Assembly: GCA_963933975.1 (NCBI GenBank)
Contig: CAWVWE010000007.1
Location: 1-64,000 of the forward strand
DNA length: 64,000 nucleotides
Source of the DNA: UBA10364 sp905182675
GTDB taxonomy: Bacteria > Bacteroidota > Bacteroidia > Flavobacteriales > Schleiferiaceae
Reading direction: 5' to 3'
Positions 44,069 through 52,406 of the stretch are shown in pieces (position 1 is the first letter of the stretch; each line of letters starts with the position of its first letter). Under the pieces are notes generated by a model. The model saw only the letters and a program-made list of their open reading frames with translations. It was not told the DNA's origin and did not search any database. Both the position numbers and the translations under genes were made by a program.

Positions 44069-45472
44069 CTAGAATTTCCAAACAGCGCCCATAGAAATGA
44101 ACGAGATGGTATTTTGAAACTCAATAGGATCGGTGTAATCAGCACTAAATGTGTAGTATTGTTTCTGCTGCTGTACAGCACTCCAGGCAAGATGCAGAGT
44201 AAGTTCTTCCGAGCGAATACTAGCACCTAGACTGGCTCTTCTCATACGATTTTCGTTGTCGCGGTAGGAGGGGCTGTATCCAATCCCGCCTCGCAAGGTG
44301 ACGCTGCGTATTCTAAATTCCCCACCAGCTGCCATAACATGCTGCGTTGATAGTAAAGAGTCTATAATCGGGTTGAGGTAGTTCTCGTCATTATCGTTTC
44401 CAATAGATTGGCTCCAGCTGTGAGGGATAGCGGTATGACTTAAACTAATCAGGCCCGTTCTTCCCAGAATAAAAGTTGCCCCGTTTCGAAGCTTAGGTGC
44501 TGTAATCATGGACCATTGGTATTCCGTTCCATAACCTTCAGCATCAATTGCGACTGCCGAAACGGATGGTCTAACACTTGACATGGTGACCTCCCAGTCT
44601 TGACTAAAGCCATAAATATGTGGCAGTTCTATGGCTGAAGCAATCCGTAGAAATTGATATGGTCGGTACAAAAAACCTGCATTAGCAGTAATACCGATGC
44701 CGCTGTTGTCCCACAAGTCTTCTAAGTTGAGGTTTGTTAAGTCATTGGTGCTGTTAAAGGTTTCTTTATGTTGAACTTCTACCTTTTCAAAGGAGTGAAC
44801 GATACTTACAGAGGCGCCATAGTAAAAAGTTGAATTCACTTGATTTGCGCCGCCGAGAGTCCACCGATTGCGCATGCCCTTTCTAAATAAGAGGTGTTCC
44901 GTAGAGACATTACTTAGTGCGGCAGAACTAAAATATGACCTGTTGTTCGAGTTCCAATCAGTGGCATAGCTTTGATACAGTAAATCCTCATAAACCCCAA
45001 CTGAATTCAGGTATTCTGGAGGAGTCCCATCGGAATTATTAATCCATTGCTGCATGATACTTCCTGCATCAGAAGAATTTGCCCTAAGACGTTCTCTATA
45101 AATTTGGTCTGAATTATAGGTGAAGAAAAGAGTAACACCATTTGAAGGATTCTTGCCTAAAAAGCCAAAATTACCGACGTTTAAGTTTGTGGTATTTCCT
45201 CGAATATTACTGGAGTTAACGTCAGTATTCTTAGAATTGAACAATCCCATGTCAAATCCAAAAGCGTCTTGACGATATAGGGCAGCACCTGCGGGGTTGA
45301 GTGCTAAAGCACTAAAAGAACCACTCATGGCTACCATTGCACCGGATAACCCATTGTACCTGGCGTCTCCAAAAGTCATGGGTTGGTTGAGTTGAGCAAA
45401 ATAATCTAAGTCCTGGCCCTTGGTAGAAAAGCAAGAGAGGAAAATCGCACTAAATAACGTTAATTTGTTCAT
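44069..45472 (-). CDS. FadL/OmpP1-like outer-membrane protein
   Basis: A 467-residue exported barrel (signal MNKLTLFSAIFLSCFSTKGQ). The N-terminal mature segment DLDYFAQLNQPMTFGDARYN and AMVAMSGSFSALALNPAGAALYR is the hatch-like start of Bacteroidota OmpP1/FadL homologues, which in enterobacteria import long-chain fatty acids. It ends ISFISMGAVWKF. It starts inside the stop of the upstream Asn/Gly-rich lipoprotein (4-base overlap). The acyl-CoA ligase at 48843 is a plausible functional partner but not operon-linked. Confidence 0.85.
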   Translation of the reverse strand: MNKLTLFSAIFLSCFSTKGQDLDYFAQLNQPMTFGDARYNGLSGAMVAMSGSFSALALNPAGAALYRQDAFGFDMGLFNSKNTDVNSSNIRGNTTNLNVGNFGFLGKNPSNGVTLFFTYNSDQIYRERLRANSSDAGSIMQQWINNSDGTPPEYLNSVGVYEDLLYQSYATDWNSNNRSYFSSAALSNVSTEHLLFRKGMRNRWTLGGANQVNSTFYYGASVSIVHSFEKVEVQHKETFNSTNDLTNLNLEDLWDNSGIGITANAGFLYRPYQFLRIASAIELPHIYGFSQDWEVTMSSVRPSVSAVAIDAEGYGTEYQWSMITAPKLRNGATFILGRTGLISLSHTAIPHSWSQSIGNDNDENYLNPIIDSLLSTQHVMAAGGEFRIRSVTLRGGIGYSPSYRDNENRMRRASLGASIRSEELTLHLAWSAVQQQKQYYTFSADYTDPIEFQNTISFISMGAVWKF

Positions 45473-46626
45473 CGCCTTCTACCGCCGCTGCTTTGAACAC
45501 TCGTTCTTGAGCTACGGGAAGGTGCTGCTTGAGTACTGGTATTCCTTGCTCGACTTGGTTTGCTTTCAGTAGGTCGGGTTTCTGTGGAACGTGTTCTAGA
45601 TTGACTCGACCATTCTTGAGCAGCATTTGGTCTTGTCTGAGGATCTCCTGTCCAATTACTTCTTGGCCTTGTTGACACAGAACGACCTGTTGAGGACGCT
45701 CTAGTAGCCGTGTTTTCCGCAGGTCTTACTTCAGATTCCACTGACCAGTTGCTTGTTTCCCTTGTTATGACTGACGAACCAGAGGTATACTCGATAATAG
45801 CCCTTCCCGTGGTTGCGTTTTTCGAATCTTCTAAATTTTGTCGAATGGGGGTTAATATACCGGTCCATCCAGTTGCTTTTCCACCATCAGTTGTTTTACC
45901 GTTGCTTGATGAATTACCGCGAGAGGAACTGTATTTTGAAGGGCGTCTTCCGCCATAATTGGTTCCGGATCTAGGTGTGTTATTCGAATTCCAGGTGGAA
46001 GAACTGTTTCCCCAACTATTACCATTGTTGAATCCAAAGCCATTGTTATTTCCATAGCCACTGTTATATCCATAGCCGTTGTTGTATCCATAGCCATTGT
46101 TGAATCCATAGCCATTGTTGTATCCAAAGTTGTTGTATCCAAAGCCGTTATTGAATCCGTAACCATTATTCGTGAATCCATAAGGATAAGGGTTCAACGA
46201 GTTGTGCCCATATCCTCCGAACATAAATTCGTTCCAATAATTTGACGGCCCCAGTTGCCATGGGTTATACCACGTGCTCCCGAACATGTGCGGTATTCCA
46301 TATCCTAGTCCTTGACCCCATCCAAAACTGTTGGTTTGAAAAACCGTAGCGTTAGATGACATTCCGTAACCTCCCCGGTTCGATCTTCCTGTATGATCAC
46401 CTGTTTCAGATGTCACTGCTTGTGCGGTGGTCTCCCAAAATTGATCATAATCTAATTCAGAATAGATATCGGTTGATTTCAAAGACTCTAAGGCAAATTG
46501 TGGAGAAGGAAGAGTTGGGTTGTAGAAGTTTTCATCCTCGTAGTAGTTCTCAGTTAAGCTCACATGAGTTCCACATGCCGTAAGCAGTGCATAACTAATA
46601 CCCAATAATAATACGCCCTTCATCAT
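45469..46626 (-). CDS. Lipoprotein with an Asn/Gly/Tyr/Phe repeat region
   Basis: A 385-residue predicted lipoprotein (lipobox LTAC, Cys 18). About 146-202 is a run of short Gly-Tyr/Phe-Asn-Asn units (NGYGFNNGFGYNNFGYNN, then more). It is followed by a Ser/Asn/Thr-rich stretch and a Ser/Arg/Thr-rich tail ending RSSRTSVQSSGGRRR. Residues about 250-300 are more ordinary (GILTPIRQNLEDSKN, AIIEYTSG). Composition recalls adhesive or prion-like low-complexity proteins, but function is unknown. It overlaps the FadL-like gene by 4 bases and is divergent from proS. Confidence 0.8.
   Translation of the reverse strand: MMKGVLLLGISYALLTACGTHVSLTENYYEDENFYNPTLPSPQFALESLKSTDIYSELDYDQFWETTAQAVTSETGDHTGRSNRGGYGMSSNATVFQTNSFGWGQGLGYGIPHMFGSTWYNPWQLGPSNYWNEFMFGGYGHNSLNPYPYGFTNNGYGFNNGFGYNNFGYNNGYGFNNGYGYNNGYGYNSGYGNNNGFGFNNGNSWGNSSSTWNSNNTPRSGTNYGGRRPSKYSSSRGNSSSNGKTTDGGKATGWTGILTPIRQNLEDSKNATTGRAIIEYTSGSSVITRETSNWSVESEVRPAENTATRASSTGRSVSTRPRSNWTGDPQTRPNAAQEWSSQSRTRSTETRPTESKPSRARNTSTQAAPSRSSRTSVQSSGGRRR
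46021..46191. repeat. Degenerate ~18-bp tandem repeat inside the lipoprotein gene
   Basis: On the plus strand the unit is close to TCCATAGCCATTGTTGAA, repeated about eight times with single-base variants and occasional shortening to 12 or 15 bases. It encodes the Gly-Tyr/Phe-Asn-Asn units. All length changes seen are multiples of three, so the frame is kept. Confidence 0.85.
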
Positions 46627-46634
46627 AATCTCTG

Positions 46635-46642
46635 TAAGTTTG
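46635..46642 (+). promoter_or_regulatory. Candidate -7 box for proS
   Basis: TAAGTTTG fits TAnnTTTG, 47 bases before the proS ATG. No clear -33 TTG. Confidence 0.4.
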
Positions 46643-46689
46643 CGATTCTATATAAAACAAGGTACAAAAGTTATACCAAGACACTCATT

Positions 46690-48165
46690 ATGGGAAAGCA
46701 TCTAACTTCAAGAGAACAAGATTACTCAAAATGGTACAACGAACTGGTCGTTAAAGCTGATCTAGCTCAAACATCAGCTGTGCGCGGAGCGATGGTAATA
46801 AAGCCTTATGGTTTTGCTATTTGGGAGCGCATTCAGGCGGATTTAGACAAGCGGTTTAAGGAAACAGGACACATGAATGCCTATTTCCCACTCTTCATAC
46901 CGAAGTCATATTTCTCTAAGGAAGCATCTCATGTGGAAGGTTTCGCAAAAGAATGTGCTGTTGTTACCCATTACCGCCTGATGGATGATCCTAATGGCAG
47001 TGGAGTTATAGTAGATCCTAGTGCAAAGCTTGAAGAAGAATTGATCGTCAGACCAACTTCTGAAACGATTATATGGAATACCTATAAAGACTGGATCCAA
47101 AGTTACCGCGACCTGCCTATACTGGTTAATCAGTGGGCTAATGTGGTGCGTTGGGAAATGAGAACCCGTTTGTTTTTAAGAACCTCTGAGTTCTTATGGC
47201 AAGAGGGACATACTGCTCATGCTACCAAGCAAGAGGCCATAGCAGAAGCTGAAACCATGCTTGATGTGTATTCAACCTTCGTTGAGGAGGTTATGGCAAT
47301 ACCGGTTTTACGTGGTGTAAAGACAGATGGGGAGCGTTTTGCTGGCGCTTTAGAGACCTACTGTATAGAAGCGATGATGCAAGATGGAAAGGCCTTACAA
47401 GCAGGTACTTCGCACTTTCTAGGTCAAAATTTCGCAAAAGCGTTTGATGTGAAATTTCAAACGAAGGAAGGAACGCAAGAATACGTATGGGCTACTTCTT
47501 GGGGTGTCAGTACGAGATTAATGGGTGCTTTGATCATGACACATAGTGATGATAATGGGCTAATATTACCTCCTAAGCTAGCGCCTTATCAAGTCGTTAT
47601 CGTTCCTATATACAAAGGGCAAGAGCAGTTGGATGAAATCTCAGTGGTTGCAGAAAAATTGATGCAAGAACTCCGTGATAATGGTGTGACGGTTAAGTAT
47701 GATAATAGAGATACCCACAAGCCAGGTTGGAAATTTAACCAGTATGAGCTGCAAGGTGTCCCCGTAAGAATAGCTATTGGGCCGAAAGATTTAGAGAAGG
47801 GAACTGTAGAAGTCGCTCGTCGGGACACATTAACTAAATCATTTATGGATCAGTCGGAAGTATCAACCGCAATTCCAGTTTTATTGGATGAGATTCAGGT
47901 CGAATTATTTGAAAAAGCTTTGAAATTTAGAGATGATCATTCTCAAACGGTTGATACGTGGGAAGAATTCGAAATTTTGATGAAAAATAATCCTGGATTT
48001 GTGCATGCCCATTGGGACGGAACGCAGGAGACAGAGGACAAGATTAAAGAACTCACTAAGGCAACTATTAGATGTATTCCTTTGAATAACAAGCTTGAAG
48101 AGGGTAAATGTATCTTGACTGGCCAGCCAAGTATACAGAGAGTGGTCTTTGCCAAGGCCTATTAA
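46690..48165 (+). CDS. proS: Prolyl-tRNA synthetase, archaeal/eukaryotic-like type
   Basis: A 491-residue class II synthetase charging tRNA-Pro. Motif 1 and 2 regions are present (GAMVIKPYGFAIWERIQ, VRWEMRTRLFLRTSEFLWQEGHTAH), as is motif 3 (GALIMTHSDDNGLILPPKLAP). The anticodon-binding domain follows (VVIVPIYKG), and a C-terminal domain ends VVFAKAY. There is no INS editing insertion between motifs 2 and 3, which marks the shorter ProRS type used by Bacteroidota. The C-terminal tyrosine is also typical of it. Confidence 0.96.
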   Translation: MGKHLTSREQDYSKWYNELVVKADLAQTSAVRGAMVIKPYGFAIWERIQADLDKRFKETGHMNAYFPLFIPKSYFSKEASHVEGFAKECAVVTHYRLMDDPNGSGVIVDPSAKLEEELIVRPTSETIIWNTYKDWIQSYRDLPILVNQWANVVRWEMRTRLFLRTSEFLWQEGHTAHATKQEAIAEAETMLDVYSTFVEEVMAIPVLRGVKTDGERFAGALETYCIEAMMQDGKALQAGTSHFLGQNFAKAFDVKFQTKEGTQEYVWATSWGVSTRLMGALIMTHSDDNGLILPPKLAPYQVVIVPIYKGQEQLDEISVVAEKLMQELRDNGVTVKYDNRDTHKPGWKFNQYELQGVPVRIAIGPKDLEKGTVEVARRDTLTKSFMDQSEVSTAIPVLLDEIQVELFEKALKFRDDHSQTVDTWEEFEILMKNNPGFVHAHWDGTQETEDKIKELTKATIRCIPLNNKLEEGKCILTGQPSIQRVVFAKAY

Positions 48166-48208
48166 AGATAGAATAAACAGAAAAATTGATTTTTTCCCAT
48201 TGAATGTA

Positions 48209-48238
48209 TTGCAGAATTAAAATTGCTCGTTACATTTG
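48209..48238 (+). promoter_or_regulatory. Promoter for tRNA-Glu and rpsT
   Basis: TTG at 48209-48211, a 19-base spacer and TACATTTG at 48231-48238: a good match to both boxes and the spacing of the Bacteroidota housekeeping promoter. The start would be near 48245, about 32 bases before the tRNA. It is among the best two-box promoters seen in the window. Confidence 0.75.
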
Positions 48239-48276
48239 CACTCCTCAAACAAAGAGGTGAAGTTCTGGAATTTTAA

Positions 48277-48349
48277 GGCCCCATCGTCTAGCGGTCCAGG
48301 ACGCTGCCCTTTCACGGCAGAAACACGGGTTCGATTCCCGTTGGGGTCA
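48277..48349 (+). tRNA. tRNA-Glu (anticodon TTC)
   Basis: A 73-base cloverleaf. Acceptor arms GGCCCCA and TGGGGTC pair with one G-T. The anticodon stem CTGCC/GGCAG encloses the loop CTTTCAC with anticodon TTC, and the T arm is ACGGG TTCGATT CCCGT. The discriminator is A and the 3' CCA is not encoded. It lies 20 bases before rpsT and shares its promoter. Confidence 0.97.
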
Positions 48350-48369
48350 CAATAATTAATAATAAAGAT

Positions 48370-48627
48370 ATGGCAAACCATAAGTCAGCTTTAAAGAGAA
48401 TTCGTCAATCAGTCAAAAAGGCTGCTCATAATCGTTACTATCATAAGACGACACGTAACGCGTTGAGAAAATTACGCACTACCACAGATGCTACTGAGGC
48501 AACAGAGATGTTCCCACGTGTGGTTTCTATGTTGGATAGACTTGCCAAGCGCAATATTATCCACAAGAAGAAAGCTTCGAATCTGAAGTCTGGCTTAGCA
48601 AAGCACATTGCTGCTCTACAAGCTTAA
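48370..48627 (+). CDS. rpsT: 30S ribosomal protein S20
   Basis: An 85-residue S20 with MANHKSALKRIRQSVKKA at the N terminus and the C-terminal helix NIIHKKKASNLKSGLAKHI. It binds 16S rRNA as an early assembly protein. It follows tRNA-Glu by 20 bases with no visible promoter between, so its mRNA is presumably released by tRNA 3' processing. A terminator follows. Confidence 0.97.
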   Translation: MANHKSALKRIRQSVKKAAHNRYYHKTTRNALRKLRTTTDATEATEMFPRVVSMLDRLAKRNIIHKKKASNLKSGLAKHIAALQA

Positions 48628-48651
48628 CCTAAGTAGTGTAAAGATTAAGTA

Positions 48652-48681
48652 AGCCCATCTCGAAAGAGGTGGGTTTTTTTA
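48652..48681 (+). terminator. Rho-independent terminator after rpsT
   Basis: Perfect 8-bp stem CCCATCTC / GAGGTGGG (one G-T at the wobble position) with a GAAA tetraloop and seven T after the stem. Followed by about 110 bases without a gene. Confidence 0.9.
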
Positions 48682-48789
48682 TGCCTTTAATTCTGGACAT
48701 GATGTACGGATTAATTAAAACAACATGTTTTCGTAGCAGCATGTCCGGTGAGGACTAGCAGTTGGGATATCCACATTAGAGTAAACACA

Positions 48790-48823
48790 AAAAAAGCCCC
48801 CAGTAAACAACTGGAGGCTTTTA
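48790..48823 (-). terminator. Rho-independent terminator after the acyl-CoA ligase gene
   Basis: On the minus strand: stem AGCCTCCAG / CTGGGGGCT (one mismatch), loop TTGTTT with a flanking A, then seven or more T. It lies about 20 bases past the ligase stop at 48843. Confidence 0.88.
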
Positions 48824-48842
48824 TATCAATGTGCAACGCCTT

Positions 48843-50621
48843 TTACTCAGCGTATAAATCTTCTATTTGAGATTCATATTTAGCCAGTATTGGCTTGCGT
48901 TTTAACTTGAATGTAGGAGTCAAGCAGCCATTATCAACATTAAACTCTTCAGTGTCAATGATGATTTTCTTGATTTTTTCCCACTTTGCAAATCCTTCGT
49001 TCATACTTTCTACATCCTTCCATACACGGTCGATGATCCTATCATCTTTGGACATATCAGCAATGTTTGTATACGAGATGCTGTGTCTTTTGCACCATTC
49101 TTTGACGCCATCCTCGTTAAGTATACAGATTGCGGCAGGGAACCTTCTATTAGATCCTATAACCATACTTTGAGAAATAAGGTGTGATGCTTTTAAAGAG
49201 TTCTCTAGCAACTGTGGGGCAATGTATTTACCTCCCGAAGTCTTAAACATTTCCTTTTTGCGATCTGTAATACGAATGAAGCCATCCTCAATAACTCCTA
49301 TATCTCCCGTATGGAACCATTCACCTGACATTACTTCTGCGGTTAACTCAGGGGCTTTGTAGTATCCCATCATAATATTAGGTCCCTTGGCAAGTATTTC
49401 ACCATCATCAGCAATTTTAGCCTCGACGCCATCAATTACTTTACCTACTGCTCCAATTCTGATCATTCCTGGCTGCGCCGTGGAGTTAACTGAAATAACA
49501 GGAGAAGTTTCCGTCAGTCCGTAGCCTTCGAGAATGGGCACACCTATTCCGTTGAAGAATCGAGCTAACCTTGGTTGCAGGGCGGCAGAGCCTGAAGCAA
49601 CAGCTTTAATTTGGGTAAGACCTAGTGCAGCACGAACTTTACTAAATACAAGCTTGTCCGCGATGCTTAGCTTCCAATGATAGAAAGCTCCATTAGCTTG
49701 TTCCGGCTCCCACTTAAGAGCGAGACTGACAGCCCACTCAAAAATCATTTTCTTCACGCCACCGGCGCTGGTTCCATTCGCCACAATTCCATCAAAGAAC
49801 TTCTCTAAAAGTCTAGGAACTGCAGTGAATATGGCTGGCTGCGTGTAGTTAAGATCAGCTTTTATAGTTTCTATAGCTTCTGCAAAGTAGATGCTTGCGC
49901 CATTATACATGTAGAGGTATTGAATAAACCTCTCGAAGCTATGACATACGGGTAAGAAACTTAGTGTTTTCGCCTTCCCTTTGACCAAGCCAGGAATACG
50001 AGGTGTTGAAGCGATTACAGTGGTGGTAAGATTGCTATGAGACAACATAACACCTTTGGGTAAACCGGTGGTCCCTGAAGTGTATATTATAGTAGCCATG
50101 TCATTTGGCTTTACATTATCCCGGATGCTATTGACTTCTTCTTGTCGAGCATTTGAATCGCCAAGACTAGTCACCTCAGACCAGTGATTCATTCCTGCGT
50201 ATTGCTCAAATGAGTACACCTTCTTCATGTCTGGACATTTATCCATAACATTACTGACCTTATGATAGAGTTCGTCGTTCGAGACAAAACAATAGCTGCT
50301 CTCACTATGGTTGAATATATATTCATAATCCTTCTCTGTCATGGTAGGATATAGGGGTACATCTATGGCACCAATTTGAAGTAGCGCATGATCCATGATG
50401 TTCCACTCACAACGATTGTTGTGAGAGATTAACGCGATTTTATCGCCTGGCTTTATACCTAATTCGAGAAGTCCTCTAGACGCTTGATCTACAGCATCAA
50501 GAAATTCACTGGTGCTATAACTTTTCCATTCTCCTGCAAGTTTAGAAGACATCATAACTTCAAGGGGGAAGTGTTCTTGTTGATACTTTGGAATATCAAA
50601 TAAACGCGTCGGTTGATTCAT
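48843..50621 (-). CDS. Long-chain fatty-acid--CoA ligase
   Basis: A 592-residue ANL-superfamily enzyme activating fatty acids via acyl-AMP to acyl-CoA. The AMP-binding loop is IIYTSGTTGLPKGVMLSH, followed by EGYGLTETSPVIS and the hinge region GEWFHTGDIGVIEDGFIRITDRKKEMFKTSGGKYIAP (read as two joined motifs). It belongs to the FadD15/AMP-forming type with a long C-terminal domain ending KRKPILAKYESQIEDLY. Chain-length preference cannot be read. It is a single-gene unit. Confidence 0.94.
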   Translation of the reverse strand: MNQPTRLFDIPKYQQEHFPLEVMMSSKLAGEWKSYSTSEFLDAVDQASRGLLELGIKPGDKIALISHNNRCEWNIMDHALLQIGAIDVPLYPTMTEKDYEYIFNHSESSYCFVSNDELYHKVSNVMDKCPDMKKVYSFEQYAGMNHWSEVTSLGDSNARQEEVNSIRDNVKPNDMATIIYTSGTTGLPKGVMLSHSNLTTTVIASTPRIPGLVKGKAKTLSFLPVCHSFERFIQYLYMYNGASIYFAEAIETIKADLNYTQPAIFTAVPRLLEKFFDGIVANGTSAGGVKKMIFEWAVSLALKWEPEQANGAFYHWKLSIADKLVFSKVRAALGLTQIKAVASGSAALQPRLARFFNGIGVPILEGYGLTETSPVISVNSTAQPGMIRIGAVGKVIDGVEAKIADDGEILAKGPNIMMGYYKAPELTAEVMSGEWFHTGDIGVIEDGFIRITDRKKEMFKTSGGKYIAPQLLENSLKASHLISQSMVIGSNRRFPAAICILNEDGVKEWCKRHSISYTNIADMSKDDRIIDRVWKDVESMNEGFAKWEKIKKIIIDTEEFNVDNGCLTPTFKLKRKPILAKYESQIEDLYAE

Positions 50622-50688
50622 ATCTATATGTATTGAGAATTTATATTTTGGAAAAACAATATAGTAAAAATGTGCTATCGAGCTTTAC

Positions 50689-52350
50689 CTATTTCAGGGT
50701 GGGGAAGTAATGACCGTTTACAACGGTCCCAATGACCTTGGTTGTCGAGCGTTGATTTTCCTTTGGTTCGAGTAAATTACTATTTATTATGGTGAAGTTT
50801 GCCCGCTGACCAATTCGTGTAGAACCGTACTGGAGCTCACCAAAAGCAGCATAAGAAGCCCCATAGGTCATCCCAATTAAAGCCTCCTTAGGACTGATCG
50901 ATTGTGTTGGTATAAAACCATGGATGGGCCATTCTTTATGGTCTTTCCGAGTAGTTGCAGCGTAAAATGTAGCCAATGGATCTATATGTTCGATCGGAAA
51001 ATCTGTTCCCAATGCCAAGACACCTGCGGCATTTAGTAGTCGTTTATAACTGTATGCGTGGTGAATTCTATGCGGACCAAGGCGATCTTCTGCCCAATAC
51101 ATATCACTGGTGGCATGCGTAGGCTGAACAGAAGCTGTAATGTTGGGATGCGCATAGTAAGCACTGTCCTCGGGTGTCATGATTTGTGCATGTTCAACTC
51201 TAAATCTCAGATCTATCGCCGTATCGAGCTCATTAAAACTCTTCAAAAGAAGGTGATGTGCACTGTCTCCAATCGCGTGAACACATAACTGCCATTGGTT
51301 TTTTACGCAGCGATCTCTAAGCGTGTTAAGTTGATCAAATGACAGCAATGGTAGTCCGTAGTGCTGGGGTAAGTCGTGATAAGGTCTGCGCAAGAGCGCT
51401 CCCCACGACCCAAGCGCACCATCTAAGTAGGCCTTAACACTTTTAACCCGTAGTAAAGGTTTTTCGATGGCTCCGTATTCTTCAAAAAAGGATAGATCCT
51501 CTTCCGTGTTACTTATCATGGCATTTATAGTAAGGTGTAGCTTGCCCTCTGTCTGAAGAGAGTCTAATAAAAGGATCTGATCCTTATGAAGACCTGCATC
51601 AGTCATGGCTGTTAGTCCATATTTAATCAGGCTATCCTGCGCTCTTAATAAGGCGCTACGCCAAAACTGATGTGTAGACTTAGGAAGTGTCACTAAGGTG
51701 CTCGCATTGTCAATGAGGATGCCATCCATTATTTTTCCGCCTTTGACCTCAATATCGTTATTGATTCCGAATTCTTCCAATACTCGGGAGTTTACCCAAG
51801 CAGCGTGACCATCTATTCGGCTTAAATAAATGTTAACGTCGTTAAACTCGGCCAAATCGGAAGCTTTTGGATACTGTTTTGTAGGCCAGTCGTTTTGATC
51901 CCAACCTCGGCCTTGAATCCAAAGTTGATCTGGGTGAGCGGTAATGTATTTCCGAATACGGATAAGGCATTCCTCCAATGTTGAGGCGCCCACTAAATTT
52001 ACGGTACTCAACATTTCTGCGTATGCGAAGAGATGGCCATGCGCATCAATAAATCCTGGATACAGATGTTGGCCATTCAAATCAACTGATCTAGCACTGC
52101 GGGGCAGCGTAGTTGCGGTGTTGTAGCTGCTGACTTCCATGATCACACCCTCTTTTACACCAATCCAGACGTACTCCATATCGAGTGTCTCTTTGATCGA
52201 ATCTGCTTGTGTATCGTGTAGAATAGCGTTGTAGAGGATCAAGTCAAATTTTTCTTGCGATCGATTGCTGCAGCTCGCAAGCGTTAGAACACATGTCAAA
52301 ACAAGGTTATAAACAATAAAACTTCGAATTGTGTGGGTAAGATTGCGCAT
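50689..52350 (-). CDS. Amidohydrolase family (YtcJ-like) lipoprotein
   Basis: About 553 residues. The ATG at 52350 precedes a lipoprotein signal (lipobox TLASC, Cys near 31); the frame beyond it to 52404 crosses the purL promoter and is not used. It is an amidohydrolase_3 metal-dependent hydrolase: FIDAHGHLFAYA supplies the first metal pair, RVEHAQIM and HATSDMYWAEDR later ligands, and LGTDFPIEHIDP the catalytic Asp. Substrates of this family are N-acylated or amide compounds, and none is indicated here. It faces the extracytoplasmic side, given the lipobox. Confidence 0.9.
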   Translation of the reverse strand: MRNLTHTIRSFIVYNLVLTCVLTLASCSNRSQEKFDLILYNAILHDTQADSIKETLDMEYVWIGVKEGVIMEVSSYNTATTLPRSARSVDLNGQHLYPGFIDAHGHLFAYAEMLSTVNLVGASTLEECLIRIRKYITAHPDQLWIQGRGWDQNDWPTKQYPKASDLAEFNDVNIYLSRIDGHAAWVNSRVLEEFGINNDIEVKGGKIMDGILIDNASTLVTLPKSTHQFWRSALLRAQDSLIKYGLTAMTDAGLHKDQILLLDSLQTEGKLHLTINAMISNTEEDLSFFEEYGAIEKPLLRVKSVKAYLDGALGSWGALLRRPYHDLPQHYGLPLLSFDQLNTLRDRCVKNQWQLCVHAIGDSAHHLLLKSFNELDTAIDLRFRVEHAQIMTPEDSAYYAHPNITASVQPTHATSDMYWAEDRLGPHRIHHAYSYKRLLNAAGVLALGTDFPIEHIDPLATFYAATTRKDHKEWPIHGFIPTQSISPKEALIGMTYGASYAAFGELQYGSTRIGQRANFTIINSNLLEPKENQRSTTKVIGTVVNGHYFPTLK

Positions 52351-52380
52351 AGAATTTAAATCTGTTGCTGTAAGAATAAC

Positions 52381-52388
52381 TAAATTTG
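52381..52388 (+). promoter_or_regulatory. Candidate -7 box for purL
   Basis: TAAATTTG fits TAnnTTTG, 18 bases before the chosen purL ATG at 52407. It overlaps the upstream TTG at 52386, which argues against that TTG as the start codon. No purine-type operator or riboswitch is seen in the 56-base divergent region. Confidence 0.5.
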
Positions 52389-52406
52389 AGCAAACTATTG
52401 CCAAAA

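Noticed and set aside
45852..46181. A 109-codon minus-strand frame with Met/Asp/Ser/Thr repeats
   Set aside because: It is the alternative-frame reading of the Asn/Gly/Tyr repeat DNA inside the lipoprotein gene. It has no start context of its own, and the annotated frame has the lipobox and coupling to its neighbour.
46021..46191. Possible CRISPR array
   Set aside because: The repeats are about 18 bases, adjacent, degenerate and in frame within a coding gene, with no unique spacers and no cas genes in the window.
52351..52406. Purine riboswitch or operator upstream of purL
   Set aside because: The divergent gap is only 56 bases and shows no paired stems of an aptamer; only a -7 box is seen.
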